Shown here in pieces: positions 22,894 to 34,032 of a stretch of 64,000 nucleotides of DNA (the stretch's first letter is position 1; every line of letters begins with the position of its first letter). The position numbers and the translations under genes were made by a program. This DNA comes from Culex pipiens pallens (Eukaryota > Arthropoda > Insecta > Diptera > Culicidae), in contig NC_068939.1 of the NCBI RefSeq assembly GCF_016801865.2, positions 183,806,053 through 183,870,052 of the forward strand, in the 5' to 3' direction. The notes beneath the pieces are model-generated. The model did no database searches and was not told the DNA's origin. It saw only the letters and a list, made by a program, of their open reading frames with translations.

Positions 22894-23880
22894 CAGCAAT
22901 TCCATTTGAAAAGAACCTAAACCGAAAAAAAGGTTCTCCGATCGGGCTCAAATTTATTCTGGGGGCTCCTTGGCCAAAATAATTAGACCCGTATTTTTTT
23001 GTTTGGCCATTAGGGTGACCTACATCATGCTAGGGTGGTTCGAAAAATTGCAATTTTCGTAATTTTTCGCAAAAACCACTATTTTTCAAAAAATCATATC
23101 TCCGCGTCATTTCATCCGATTTTAGCTGTCTTAGACGCAAAAGGAAGGTGATTAGTTTGGCTATTTGAGAAAAATAGTAAGAAGTTTCAAAATCTAGCTT
23201 AACATTTGAGAAAGTCGTATGAAAACTTAAAATGGCTTTTTGACCGTGTCTGCACTAAAGAGCTTATGCCTGAAAATATTTTTATCGGATTCCTAAAACA
23301 TATAATACGCAACTTTTGGTACCCTAACATGTATAGGTCAACGCTGAAATTTTTAAGTTATCGCAGTTTTAGTGAATAAAAAATATTTTTTGCCAATTTC
23401 GTCATTTTCCTGTTTTTGTGCGTTTTTATTTTCAAAAAATCATATCTCAGAAACGTACGGTTCGACATCGCCAATGTTTTAATATGTTTTGTGAAATTTT
23501 CCGAGGAATCCGATAAAAATAATTTCAGACATAGGCTCTTTGGTCCAGACACGGTCAAAACGCCATTTTAAGTTTTCATACGACTTTTTCAAATGTTAAG
23601 CTAGATTTTTGAAACTTCTTACTATTTTTCTCAAATAGCCAAACTAATCACCTTTCTTTTGCGTCTAAGACAACTAAAATCGGCTGATGATTTTTTGAAA
23701 AAGGTGGTTTTTGCGAAAAATGAAGAAAATTGCCATTTTTCGAACCACCCTAGCACGATGTAGGTCACCCTAATGGCCAAACAAAAAATACAGGTCTAAT
23801 TATTTTGGCCAAGGAACCCCCAGAAAAATTTTGAGCCCGACTTTTTTTTCGGTTTAGGCTCTTTTCAAATGAAATTGCTG
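22894..23880. mobile_element. Complete TA-target foldback element (CAGCAATT ends)
   Basis: The ends CAGCAATTCCATTTGAAAAG and, inverted, CAGCAATTTCATTTGAAAAG are flanked by TA (22892-22893, 23881-23882). The arms share CTTGGCCAAAATAATTAGAC, CATTAGGGTGACCTAC and CTAGGGTGGTTCGAAAAAT in mirror order. The centre (about 23290-23460) is asymmetric. A partial relative lies at 808-1408. No coding capacity. Confidence 0.82.
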
Positions 23881-24183
23881 TATATTGATCCAAAATGGAT
23901 AATTTTTCTAGGGAAATTTTTCTGAAAACAGTTGTCTAGAATGTTATTGATTCGATATTGTTTAAAAAAATGTTTTATTGCTCTACAAAAATCATTTAAA
24001 GTTAAAACCCAAAAGTATCTCATTGATGACTACTCTTCCCTAATTTAGAGTCTCTCAAGGCATATTCATAAGAAATTTGATTGATATGTACATGAATCCA
24101 AAAATTTTCAGCAAGTTTTCTGAAGCAAATCCAATAAAATCGAAAATAGTTGCTCTAGACCCCGACGAAATATTTCGTAGGAC

Positions 24184-24460
24184 CAGGGATGCCACATATT
24201 TTTTTTCAAATGTCTCTAAAAATAGTCTGTGTATATCTGTGCATTTGACTAAAATTCAAATATATCAATTTACAGTCGTAGAAATCTATTAGAAATTAAG
24301 TTTTTAAGCATTTGAAGACAAACGATATAAGTTTCGGTTGGTATTTTTGCAAAATATTTATTTAATGAAATTCTTTAAAAGTCTGTGCACCTCATAAAAT
24401 GTCTGACACAGGCTCAAATGTCTGTGAAACACAAACAAATCTGTGCATCTGGCATCCTTG
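24184..24460. mobile_element. hAT-type MITE with 8-bp target duplication
   Basis: The ends CAGGGATGCCA and (inverted) CAAGGATGCCA are flanked by CGTAGGAC (24176-24183) and CGGAGGAC (24461-24468), eight bases with one difference. Subterminal CTGTGCAT repeats occur near both ends. CAnGG-type ends plus 8-bp duplication are characteristic of hAT elements. Confidence 0.8.
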
Positions 24461-24799
24461 CGGAGGACCCTGCAAAATGTCGGGAAAGAGCCCTTCTTTC
24501 ATGGTGCATGGTGTTCTAGGAAATACACCGTGTTTGATCAAATAGTTATTTTCTGAGAATCCGAAAATTTTACAAGTGTTTAATTTTTATCATTGAAAAA
24601 GGACCATTTGTTTTTCAGATATTGGTACAAGAAAGTGAAAGGATGTTTGGTTATCCAAACTTCTAAAACATCAATCTTCTTTTGTGCGTCTTATCAGCAA
24701 AGTACTTTTCAATGTTTCCAAAATCTGAATTTGGGAAATTTTTTTTTGGTGAAAAAAAAGTTAAATAAAAATCGTAAATTTTTTTGCATGTAATTTTTT

Positions 24800-24965
24800 T
24801 TTCTGAATAGTCCTCATGAATACCTACAACTTTGCCGAAGACACCAAATCGATCAAAAATGTCATCAAAAGATAGAGATTTTCATCCATTTGTTAGACCG
24901 CTGTCATAATTGTATGGAGCCTTGTAGGGGTGAATCAATGACACAAAGTGCTTTGATTTTTTTTA
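24800..24965. repeat. Arm-tip remnant of the 4-bp foldback family
   Basis: CCTACAACTTTGCCGAAGAC at 24822-24841, a CAAATCGATCAAAAA block and TGGAGCCTTGTAGGGGTGAA follow the right-arm order of the family. All other parts are missing. Confidence 0.55.
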
Positions 24966-25079
24966 AAAAGATGCTTTTTGCGTTTCTTTTTAATTCCGTG
25001 ATCGACAAAAACCAACTTTTTTTAAATATTTTATAACATTAACAAAAGTTAAGCACTACACGGGAGGCAAATTCGGTAT

Positions 25080-26850
25080 TACGTAAGAAAAGTACGCTCC
25101 CTACTTACCGCAGAGGCAGTCACCATTCATAAAATTCATTCAGTATTATTGCCATTAATCTTCTCCAAACCGGAGAAGTGGTGTAAATCAGCAAATCGAT
25201 CAACCGTTCAACAGTGTTTTCCTAAGTTCGTTTACGTCTTGGCATGGCCAGCACGTAGTTTCAAGCATAAATCTTCTTCCGTGTCTCATCTCTTCCAGCA
25301 AATACCGTGTCTCGTTCTTCATTTCACTGGAACCAACAAGCCACAATCGTTTGTAAAACTACGACAGCTAATTCATCTTTAAGCTCAGTTGTAATTTGTA
25401 GCTTGCTAACAAATCAAAGACACAATATCAATTCGAAGAAAATTTAAAACTTTTCCGGAAACTAAACAAGTCTACATTAACAGAGAGCATACACCATCAT
25501 CAACTAGAACGAGAACCATGGCCACAAATCTACCAGAAGCTGTCATCGGTGCTTGCTGGCAATAAACCATCGGCCAACAACCGGAAGCAGCCGGGAAGAG
25601 GAACACGATTCACAAACAACGCAAACATACTCTCTTCCGCATGTACTAGCAGCAACGTGCATGAAAAATGACCAGCAACAGGTAGGGCTCTTTAGGAGGA
25701 AAATCTGGCTCGAGACCATTCGTTTGCTCGTTTTCTGAGTGTGTGTGTGTTTGTGGTTCAAGCCCTTGCCAAAAGTGCGAGGAAAATCGTTTCGAGTTCC
25801 GCCCAAATCTGGACCCTCGTCTTTTGCTATGTGCATATTTAAGCAGATATTTGTTTCTTTCTGAGGGTTTCCACATTGCAGAACTGTGTACGGGATTGCA
25901 TATTGCAATGGACTAAGCATTGGCATGCCAGGAAAGTGAAAAATAATCCCTATGACCAAAGGAGAAAGAGGTGTTAAAGTATAGAAGTAATGTTTTGAGA
26001 AGTGTTGAACAATCATTTGCAGAATGGTCCGGCTGAACTCGTTAAGGTTGCCAAAAACTACACCGCTGTAATCAGTTTAGAAGGTGCAAAAACTGAAAAG
26101 AAACTGAGTTTCGCAAACTCTGGATTAATGTTGATAACCCAGGAATGCAATCAGTGAAATTGCAGTGTTGTTTGTTTGAACGCAATCCACTTGGGAGAAA
26201 ATCTCTGCCCCCGCCGGTTCATGTGAGCAAGAACAAACCGAGTCAAAGTGCACTTCCGTACACGATGCCGATGCGGTGGTAAAAGTGTAAGTTTTCTGTA
26301 AATATATGTGCCTTCTGGTCCGTTGTTTACGCGAACCAACCTCTTCTGCAGGGGAAAAGTTCGTCTCGGTTCCGGAACATCCATGACTGCTAGAAATCGT
26401 TTTCACACGAAGAAGATGATGCAGCTTTCTAAATCCACCACCCCCCACCGGACACCACAAACAAGACCAAAACATTGCAAATCTTGGATTCCGTTTGTAA
26501 GCCGAGAATGGCAAGCTGATGCAAATAGCAAGACCACCCCCCAGCATTGAGGGAACAAACAACACTGCTGGGGGGCAGGGCTTCTTGAAGAAACTTGCAT
26601 TTTACGAAAAGACGTATGCTGCTGGTACGGCGTGGGATCATCAGTGAAGGATACGGATGTGCTCTCGAGGGTAATGGATTTCGTGAAGTGGCTGTTATTT
26701 ATATTTGCGAACTCAGTGGATGAGTTCAAATGAAGAAATCTTGATGATGGAAATGAACTCATTGAAATCTTCAAAAAAGGCTGAACTGTTGATTGAAAAT
26801 GGGACGAAAGAATTACGCCTTCACCTGTCCTGAAAAAATAAAACAAAAAA
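25080..26850. other. Unique island with gene-like texture
   Basis: This is one of the less AT-rich, single-copy-looking islands. GAACCATGG at about 25513-25521 is an ideal translation-start context but opens only a 15-codon frame. A strong splice-donor-like CAG|GTAGGG occurs near 25680. Open frames of up to 157 residues on the minus strand (25543-26016, 26125-26565) overlap others and have no recognisable domain. It may be intron, non-coding exon or intergenic sequence. No gene is called. Confidence 0.35.
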
Positions 26851-26854
26851 TATC

Positions 26855-26935
26855 AACTACGGGAATCGAACTAGGGTCCTCTACTAACAGATTATCTAAC
26901 CGACTTAACTGCTTTGACCAACATAGCTTGATCAC
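26855..26935 (-). repeat. tRNA-like SINE relic
   Basis: The minus strand carries TAGTTCGATTCCCG, close to a pol III B box, preceded by a plausible A-box-like TGGTCAAAGCAG. It is followed by a T-rich tail. The clover-leaf stems are poor, so this is a decayed retroposon head rather than a tRNA gene. Confidence 0.4.
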
Positions 26936-27488
26936 ATAGATTTATTGTTTCAATTAACGAATGAAAAAATATAAATTACTTAAAAGATTTTTTCGTTCAT
27001 TTCTAGTAGTTTTTGCATTCTTTTCAACATGATCGGTTCTTTGAAAATTAATTGGTATACGAAGCAAAACTGCACTTTTTACATTCTTTCTTGCATGACC
27101 AGTTTTTTGAAAAATTAAAAAGATGATTTTTATTAATTGTTGAAAAAAAGTTCATTAAGTTTTAGCAATTGTTGAAACACGTCCCGTTCTTTGAAATCAA
27201 ATTGGTTTTTGAGCAACTCTCTACGAAATCGGCTGATTTCGACCATTTTTATTTTTAGTATTTTTTTATTTGGCTCAAACTTTGTGGGGGCCTTCCCTAT
27301 GACCAAATAAGCTATTTTGTGTCATTGGTTCACCCATACAAGTCTCCATACAATTTTGGCAGCTGTCCATACAAAAATGGTATGTGAATATTCAAACAGT
27401 TGTAACTTTTGAGTGAATTTTCTGATCAATTTGGTGTTTTCGGCAAAGTTGTAGGTATTGTTGAGGATTATTGAGAAAAAATTAGGTA

Positions 27489-28130
27489 CAGTCATCCCAC
27501 ATATTCGGAACACCCACAAATTCGGAACAATTTTGTGATAATTTGTCAATAGCATGCCAAATGCAGCTTTTCTCTCGACCCTACTATTCTTAGGACCTTT
27601 AATTGGACATTTTCACTAGTTCACTAGTAAGAGTAGTACTTTTTGAACAAAAAACTTCATTTCAAGACTATTTTGTCCTGAGCAGCGAAACACTGCCTCA
27701 AAATTGCCTGTTCCATGATTGTGGGATGTTATTGTGCCTCCCACAATTGTGGAACACCAGAATTTAACTGATATTTTTACAAAAAAAGTTATCAGACCAT
27801 GGATAAAACATCGCTAAACTTGAGTTTCACTCGTTACAGTGTGTGAAGTCATTATTTTGTTACAAATATGTACTCCTGGAGAGATCCAAAGTTTGTTTAC
27901 ATCCGTAAGATAAAAGTGTTCCGAATTTGTGGATTTCAAGGGTCAAAGTTTTTCATCAAAAACTTGATATAAAAGTTGAAATTTGCAGTTGTTCGATACA
28001 GCATTCGAAAGATCGCAAGAAAAGCTTTCAAATGAAGGTAAAAGCGAATCATTAAGTTCAATTATCGATTTGCTATGATTTTTTTAACATTGGCCGATGT
28101 GTAAACTGTTCCAAATATGAGGGATGACTG
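27489..28130. mobile_element. TA-target MITE with CAGTCATCCC ends, nested
   Basis: CAGTCATCCCACATATTCGG at the left and, inverted, CAGTCATCCCTCATATTTGG at the right are flanked by TA (27487-27488, 28131-28132). TTCGGAACA-type motifs recur inside. TA duplication and CAGT ends suggest a Tc1/mariner or pogo-like parent (inference). Confidence 0.82.
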
Positions 28131-28833
28131 TACTCGAAAATAAATTGCAGATTTTTTAATAAACTTTTTTTTACAAAAACTCAATTTCCCAAAATACGTA
28201 TTTTTTGATTTTAGAGATTTTTTTATATGTTTTAGGGTACAAAAACCCGCAACTTTTGAGCCAAAGAGAAACATGGTCAAAAAATCTGCCGCAGAGTTAT
28301 GATTTTTTGGAAAAAATAGTGATTTTTGGAAAAAAATCGAAATTTCATGCAAAAACAAATTTGACGTAATTTTTTTTATGTAAAATTTAATTTGCAATCG
28401 AAAAGTACTTTACAGATTTTTTGATTAAGGGCTCTGTTTTCAAGATATAGCCACCGAAAGTTTGATTTTAGCGAAATATTTGCAGTTTTTCGATTTTTAA
28501 AAATAGTGACCATGAGTGACCATTTCTAAAAATATTTTTTTTGAAAAGTTCAGAAAATTTGCTATAAAATTTTCTAAAAGACATTGAAGATTGGACCTCT
28601 GATTGCTGAGATACATTGGCGCAAAGAAAAAGAAACAGGAAAATTGAAGTTTTTTAAGTCTCACCCAAACAACCCACCATTTTCTAATGTCGATATCTCA
28701 GCAACTTATGGTCCGATTTTCAATGTTAAAACATGAAACATTCGTGAAATTTTTCGATCTTTTCGAAAAAAATTATTTTGAATCAAGACTAACATGTGAA
28801 AAGGGCCAAACATTGAAAATTACGCCCATTTAA

Positions 28834-29067
28834 CGGTACACATCAACCATAGCTTTTGCACCCAGATTTCTGTTACAGACATTTTAGTATCTTCAAAACT
28901 ACAGGAACTATCGTTATGATTTTTTATTCATCCCCTAAATTACTGTCTTCAAAGTCATTTACAACAAAGTTTGACTATTTTTACAATCAGATTCATGCAG
29001 GATTGGGTCCGTAAGTTTGACAAATTTGGAATAAGAAGACAACAACTTCCTTGGTTGCTGTGCACCC
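28834..29067. mobile_element. TTAA-target MITE inserted in the hairpin centre
   Basis: It is 234 bp between TTAA at 28830-28833 and 29068-29071. The ends read CGGTACACATCAACCA and, inverted, GGGTGCACAGCAACCA. The host on both sides is the centre of the foldback (ATTACGCCC / AAATGCTAATCTTGATTT), so the boundaries are exact. TTAA duplication points to a piggyBac-type (or other TTAA-specific) parent. A worn second copy is at 13465-13717. Confidence 0.83.
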
Positions 29068-29679
29068 TTAAAATGCTAATCTTGATTTAATTTTTTTCAA
29101 AATATTTTTTTTTGAAAATATCGGAAAATTTCACGAATGTTTCATGTTTTAACATTGAAAATCGGACCATAAGTTGCTGAGATATCGACATTAGAATATG
29201 GTGGGTTGTTTGGGTAAGACATAAAAAACTTCAATTTTCCTGTTTTTTTTTCTTTGAGCCAATGTTTCTCAGCAACCAGAGGTACTATTTTCAATGTTTC
29301 TTAGATAATTTTATAGCAAATTTTCTGAACTTAAAAAAAAAATTAGAAATGGTCACTCATGGCCACTAATTTTAAAATCGAAAAACTGCAAATATTTCGC
29401 CAAAATCAAACTTTTGGTGGCTATATTGCAAATTCAATTTTACATAAAAATATTACGTCAAATTTGTTTTTGCATGAAATTTCGATTTTTTTCCAAAAAT
29501 CACTTTTTTTCAAAAAATCATAACTCGGCGGCAGATTTTTTGACCATGTTTCACTATCAAACATATCAAAAAATCTCTAAAATAAAAAAAATACATATTT
29601 TGGGAAATTGAGTTTTTGTGAAAAAAAAGTTTATTGAAAAATCTGCAATTTTTTTTCCGTGAACCTATTCTGCAAAAAT

Positions 29680-30390
29680 TTAATTGTGTAGCAGCTTAAT
29701 TACTTTTTTGAAATATTTTTGTTTTGAGTTTTTACATTCTTTAAAACATGAGCAGTTCGTGATAAACATTCAGAAAGATTATGTATCTGAAAATTAAATT
29801 ATTTTTTAAGATTATTTTGAAAAAGTCAGTTTCGACATTGTTATCGTTATTAAATTAGTGATATTTTCATTTATTTCTCTGAAATTTTGTGAGAAAACGA
29901 GGCACAGTTCAAATATAAAAAATAAATGTCGATGTTATATTCAGCCAAAATAAAAAAGCGATCCCTATTATCCTCAAAGCAAACTAAATCTGCGAAATGT
30001 TTCGGCTATAGGTACCAGATTCGTTTTTTTGTAATATTTTTTTTTTAATTATTTTTTACGCAATTTCAAAACAAGACTCGCTATACGTTGCTCTAGAAGC
30101 TACAGGGGTGCCCAAAAATTAATCTCTTTGTATATTTTTTCGTTGAAGCTTCTTAAAACAATTTTGGTTTTCGTTGAGAAATATCTGTTTTTTTTATATT
30201 CTCTAAAAATATGTTTTTTGATTTAATTTAAATACAGTGAAAAATTTCTGCATTTTTGTATGACCTAATCTCACCTCCAGACCCAATTCAACTCCTACGA
30301 CTTTTCAACAACATTTTGCATATTTTTGATAGCATCATTCCACTTATCAGTCTCATAGATAAAGACTTGTTTGGGAATTTTAATTTTTGG
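29680..30390. other. Gene-less AT-rich stretch
   Basis: No repeat boundary, RNA gene or supported frame is seen before the SINE at 30406. Confidence 0.4.
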
Positions 30391-30405
30391 GTCACACTCA
30401 TCATT

Positions 30406-30629
30406 TGGTGGGTCTCGTGGCGCAGGGGTAGCGGCTTCGGCTGCCGATCCCGATGATGCTATGAGACGCGGGTTCGATTCCCGCCTTATCCACTGAGCTT
30501 CTATCGGATGGTGAAGTAAAACGTCGGTCCCGGTTTCTCCTGTCTCGTCAGAGGCGCTGGAGCAGAAATCCCACGTTAGAGGAAGGCCATGCCCCGGGGG
30601 GCGTAGTGCCAATAGTTTCGTTTCGTTTT
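30406..30629 (+). mobile_element. tRNA-derived SINE (Feilai-like) with perfect 10-bp duplication
   Basis: The head contains an A box (GTGGCGCAGGGGTAGCGG) and a B box (GGGTTCGATTCCCGCC). A tRNA-unrelated body follows, ending in a TTTCG-type tail. ACTCATCATT flanks it exactly (30396-30405 and 30630-30639), the mark of LINE-driven retroposition. The layout resembles the Feilai SINEs of Aedes, but family identity needs alignment. The minus frame at 30295-30612 is its antisense and not a gene. Confidence 0.9.
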
Positions 30630-30639
30630 ACTCATCATT

Positions 30640-33600
30640 CCTAGAAAAGTTAATGGAAATATTAAAGTTGTCCGTTTTATCGGTAGGTGGGTAACGGTTC
30701 CAGGTTAAATTTTTCGGATATTTTGGATTTCCGGAACTGGAGATATAGGTCATCAAAGTTGGGGTCTCAAATAGGACCTTTTCGGATGTCTGTGAAGTTT
30801 GGGATTTATTAATGTTATTTGCGATTTTTTAATGGAAGGTTAATACCCTGCTCTATATTTCTAGGACAACCATGTATTTATTCTAACCAATTCTAAGCCG
30901 TTTCACTTATATTCACCCTTTAAAGTTATATGATAGGATTACATAGAATCTCCAAACACGGAAAACATGTTCACGGTAGCCTCGTTAACAGCTATCGAGG
31001 TGCGTTTCGTCTTTTCATGAATAGAAAAAAAGAGCCACAAAAAACCCCAAAATCTCCCCGTAATGATCGCCAACTCTGGCGGCCCACAAATGGCCACCAC
31101 CCCGCACAAGAAAGGTACCCATAAGTACCGTCATCAACTACACCTCCTGTGGCGCCAAAATGGTTATTGCCACCCTCCTTAAATGTGTGCTTTTCCTGCG
31201 CCCAAACGGTCAGAATCTGGTTTTTACTAGCGAAATGAAGAGTCCATTTATGTAGCGGCGATCGAAACGTCGAAACGTTTTCTCCGGAGGGGTTAGTAGG
31301 ACTAAATTATGACCGCGCGTATGCGTACTCTGCACCAGATGTTGTCTCGTTTGTTATTTGGCCAAATTTATAGCATTCGAACTGCGATGGCCAACGGCCG
31401 ACCTGTGTGCGGTACTCAAAATGATGGAACCAATATTTTGTTTGGTGGTTAGAACACACAATTTTGATGCTGCGATTTAGGTTCCTTTTATAACCCACGC
31501 CCCGGCTGATGTTGAAAATATGGGCTTGTGCAACCACGCAAATCCTTCTTGTTTGCTTGCTCGTTGTGGCTAAAAGTGAAAAACTCCGGTGTAACTAACA
31601 AACGAATGTAATCCTCTTAGGGGACTTGTTTTTTCTCTTTTGTAGAACTCCTACATGATTAATTCAGAACAGAAGTATCTTTTCACGACCGTTGAATTCA
31701 TTCATCAGTGATGAGTCTGTCTGGTGTAAAACATACCAGACAAAGGAGCTTATTGAGGATGAGTGGTGTATAGGCACCTTTTCCATGGGTTCTTGGAAAT
31801 GTGACTTTTATAATTATATGAATGCTGCAGATTTATCTGAATGATTACTCGCCACGAAGAGAAGGTTTATAGAATAACCGTTTGCAAAAATTGGATACTG
31901 ACGATTCTTAGTATTTCTTTTGGTAAATAAATACCTTAAACATTATATATTTAAAGCTTTGGCAAATCATACTGAATTTGGAGAATTCAAATATTTTTGC
32001 GTTACTCTGCCCTTCCAGGAATAAATTCAAACCACTCGTAAATGCAGGTAGACCGACCCCACGTGTGGAATACGGTTCAAGATGCATCCGGCACAAGTGC
32101 TGGAATCCGTTGATCGATTCCGGCTCCGTCCAGGGTCGTTTGTTGTGGTTCCGTATAAGGATGTGAACATATGGCACACACAACCCATAAATGTTGTCCT
32201 GAACGGTGAGAGGACCATACTGAGATGTGATTTCATGTGTTTGTGTGTGTGTGTGACTACATTCCGTGTGAAGTTCAATTGCTGTGCACACCAAACGAGC
32301 TTACAAATACACACACACAAATGTGGAATGTGTGTGTGTGTGTTTCCTGGGATTGGTTTGTGGACTGTGGAATGTGGTACATTTGTGTGATTGCATATAT
32401 ATGGGATGCAGTTTGCGCTGGTTGAGGCATAGATTTGCACCCAGAAACCCATTTGCGAGGGCTTTTGTCCGGGGTCGGATCGATTGCTTTCCTGCCCCAA
32501 GAGCAGCAGCAGCAGCTGGAATTCGTTGTGTGATTGTGTGATTTATTGCCCGGAGTCGGTTCCCGGTATGCCATCCTCCCGTGGAATTAGCCTGGCCTGG
32601 CGTACGTACTTTATAAAGCTTGGGAAGCTCGGTTGATTTATGGTCGCAATTGAGTGGAATTGATAATTAGCCTCTTTTGATTAGTTGGGTGTATTGGTGT
32701 GCAAACGGTTGGAATGTTCACAATTGTTATTACAAAATAGTTGCGGATTAACAATGCCATTCCACAATCGCATCAGATCAACTCATGATTGATTTGATTG
32801 AATTTAATATTCAATAGGTCGGATGTTCTTGAATGTGTTTTGATAGCATTTATTCTCTTCAAACAGCATCGTTCCTGATATTTTTACTCAGACAATACAT
32901 AAATTTGCTAATTAAACTAAATGTTTCGAATACACATTATTTACATTTGTACCAGTATTTGAAAAATTTAAACGAAATCATCAAATTAATACCAATTCCA
33001 CGCCAAACCAGCACGATCCAATCAAAAGTCTTTTCTTTAATTTTCGTGTTTTTTTTTCACATTTTTGTAAGCCTAAACCTATCTTTTACCTTACCTTTAA
33101 ATGGTATTTGAGTCGATACCGGACACAAATTGTCTCCAAATTCTAGTATCAGATCCTGACTAGCATAGTAGCTGTTGAGTATGGCTAATGGGGACTTTAA
33201 ATACAAAGAAGTACTATGGTTGTCTCTGTCAACATGAGTTTTTAATTTAGAAAAAGGGGTTATTGGGGATTTGGATTAATTTATAAAAGGCATAGGATCA
33301 TTTGTTTAAAAAAATAAAGCTGTTTTTACGATTTTTTTGAACATGAAATTATCTCTGGCAATTTTATGTTCATGCAAAATCTTGTAAAAATAAAGAAGAA
33401 ATGAAAAAAAAATAATCTAACATCCGAATATTTGTGAAAAGCAATAGTTGACAATAGGACATTAGGTCGAATGGACAAAAGATCGATTTTCAAATAAAAA
33501 TAATGGTTCAATTCGACAAGCTTGGAGTTTTTTGAGAAGGTTAAATTAAAAAAAATGGAAGAATCATCATCAAAAGAAGATCTTTTGACGCTCTTCAAAG

Positions 33601-34030
33601 AGACAAAATCGGATGGAAACATTGCTCCTCTCTCGCGCAATCATCATCTTGATTATTCGACGGAAAGTCTATTTCACCACTACACTTGCAGGTGTAACGT
33701 CATACGTCGGTCGAAAAAAGAACCGGTCACTTTTTATAGATGGGCAGTGTGTGTAAACAAAACGAAATAAATATTTTCATTGATGCTATCAAGGAAATTC
33801 AGAAAAAATCTTCAACTGATTGATTTTTGAGAAGCTCGGGAGCGATAATCTTTTGCGTGTTTCGCCTCCTCTCTCTTTCGCGGGCGAAGAGTGTTTGCAA
33901 GCAAAAAAGATTCTTTGGTTTCAAAAACATCCAAAAAGCAAAAATTTTAAATTTGGTTTATTAGACCGTTTAAAAAAAGTAGTCTTTTTGCCTTTGACTG
34001 ACAATGACTTTTCATATGACCATTTTGTCA
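30640..34030. other. Unique island, gene-less
   Basis: Mostly single-copy-looking sequence with several microsatellites (GT/AC near 32240-32342, AGC near 32503). Frames of up to 157 residues (32027-32500 minus) are histidine/threonine- or cysteine/valine-rich where they cross the GT/AC runs, so they are artefacts. The rest is unassigned. Confidence 0.45.
32245..32342. repeat. GT and AC microsatellites in inverted arrangement
   Basis: A GT run near 32245-32263 is followed by an AC run (32310-32319) and another GT run (32329-32342). The latter two are separated by only about 10 bases, so the DNA can form a hairpin or Z-DNA-prone stretch. Confidence 0.75.
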
Positions 34031-34032
34031 CG

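Larger units (their letters stand above)
27205..29670. mobile_element. Foldback element (4-bp family) carrying two nested MITEs
   Basis: The left arm starts at GAGCAACTCTCTACGAAATC. It proceeds through TTGGCAGCTGTCCAT and TTCGGCAAAGTTGTAGG to the family's palindromic centre near 28820. The right arm resumes at 29068 and stops near 29670, short of the expected tip. Two blocks, 27489-28130 and 28834-29067, interrupt it. Removing both restores a continuous arm order. No gene. Confidence 0.78.

Noticed and set aside
25543..26016. Longest minus-strand open frame (157 residues)
   Set aside because: It has no recognisable domain, overlaps other open frames, and crosses a GT/AC run giving a histidine-threonine stretch. 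No coding support is visible.
32027..32500. Minus-strand open frame of 157 residues
   Set aside because: It owes its length to GT/AC microsatellites and overlaps five other frames on both strands.
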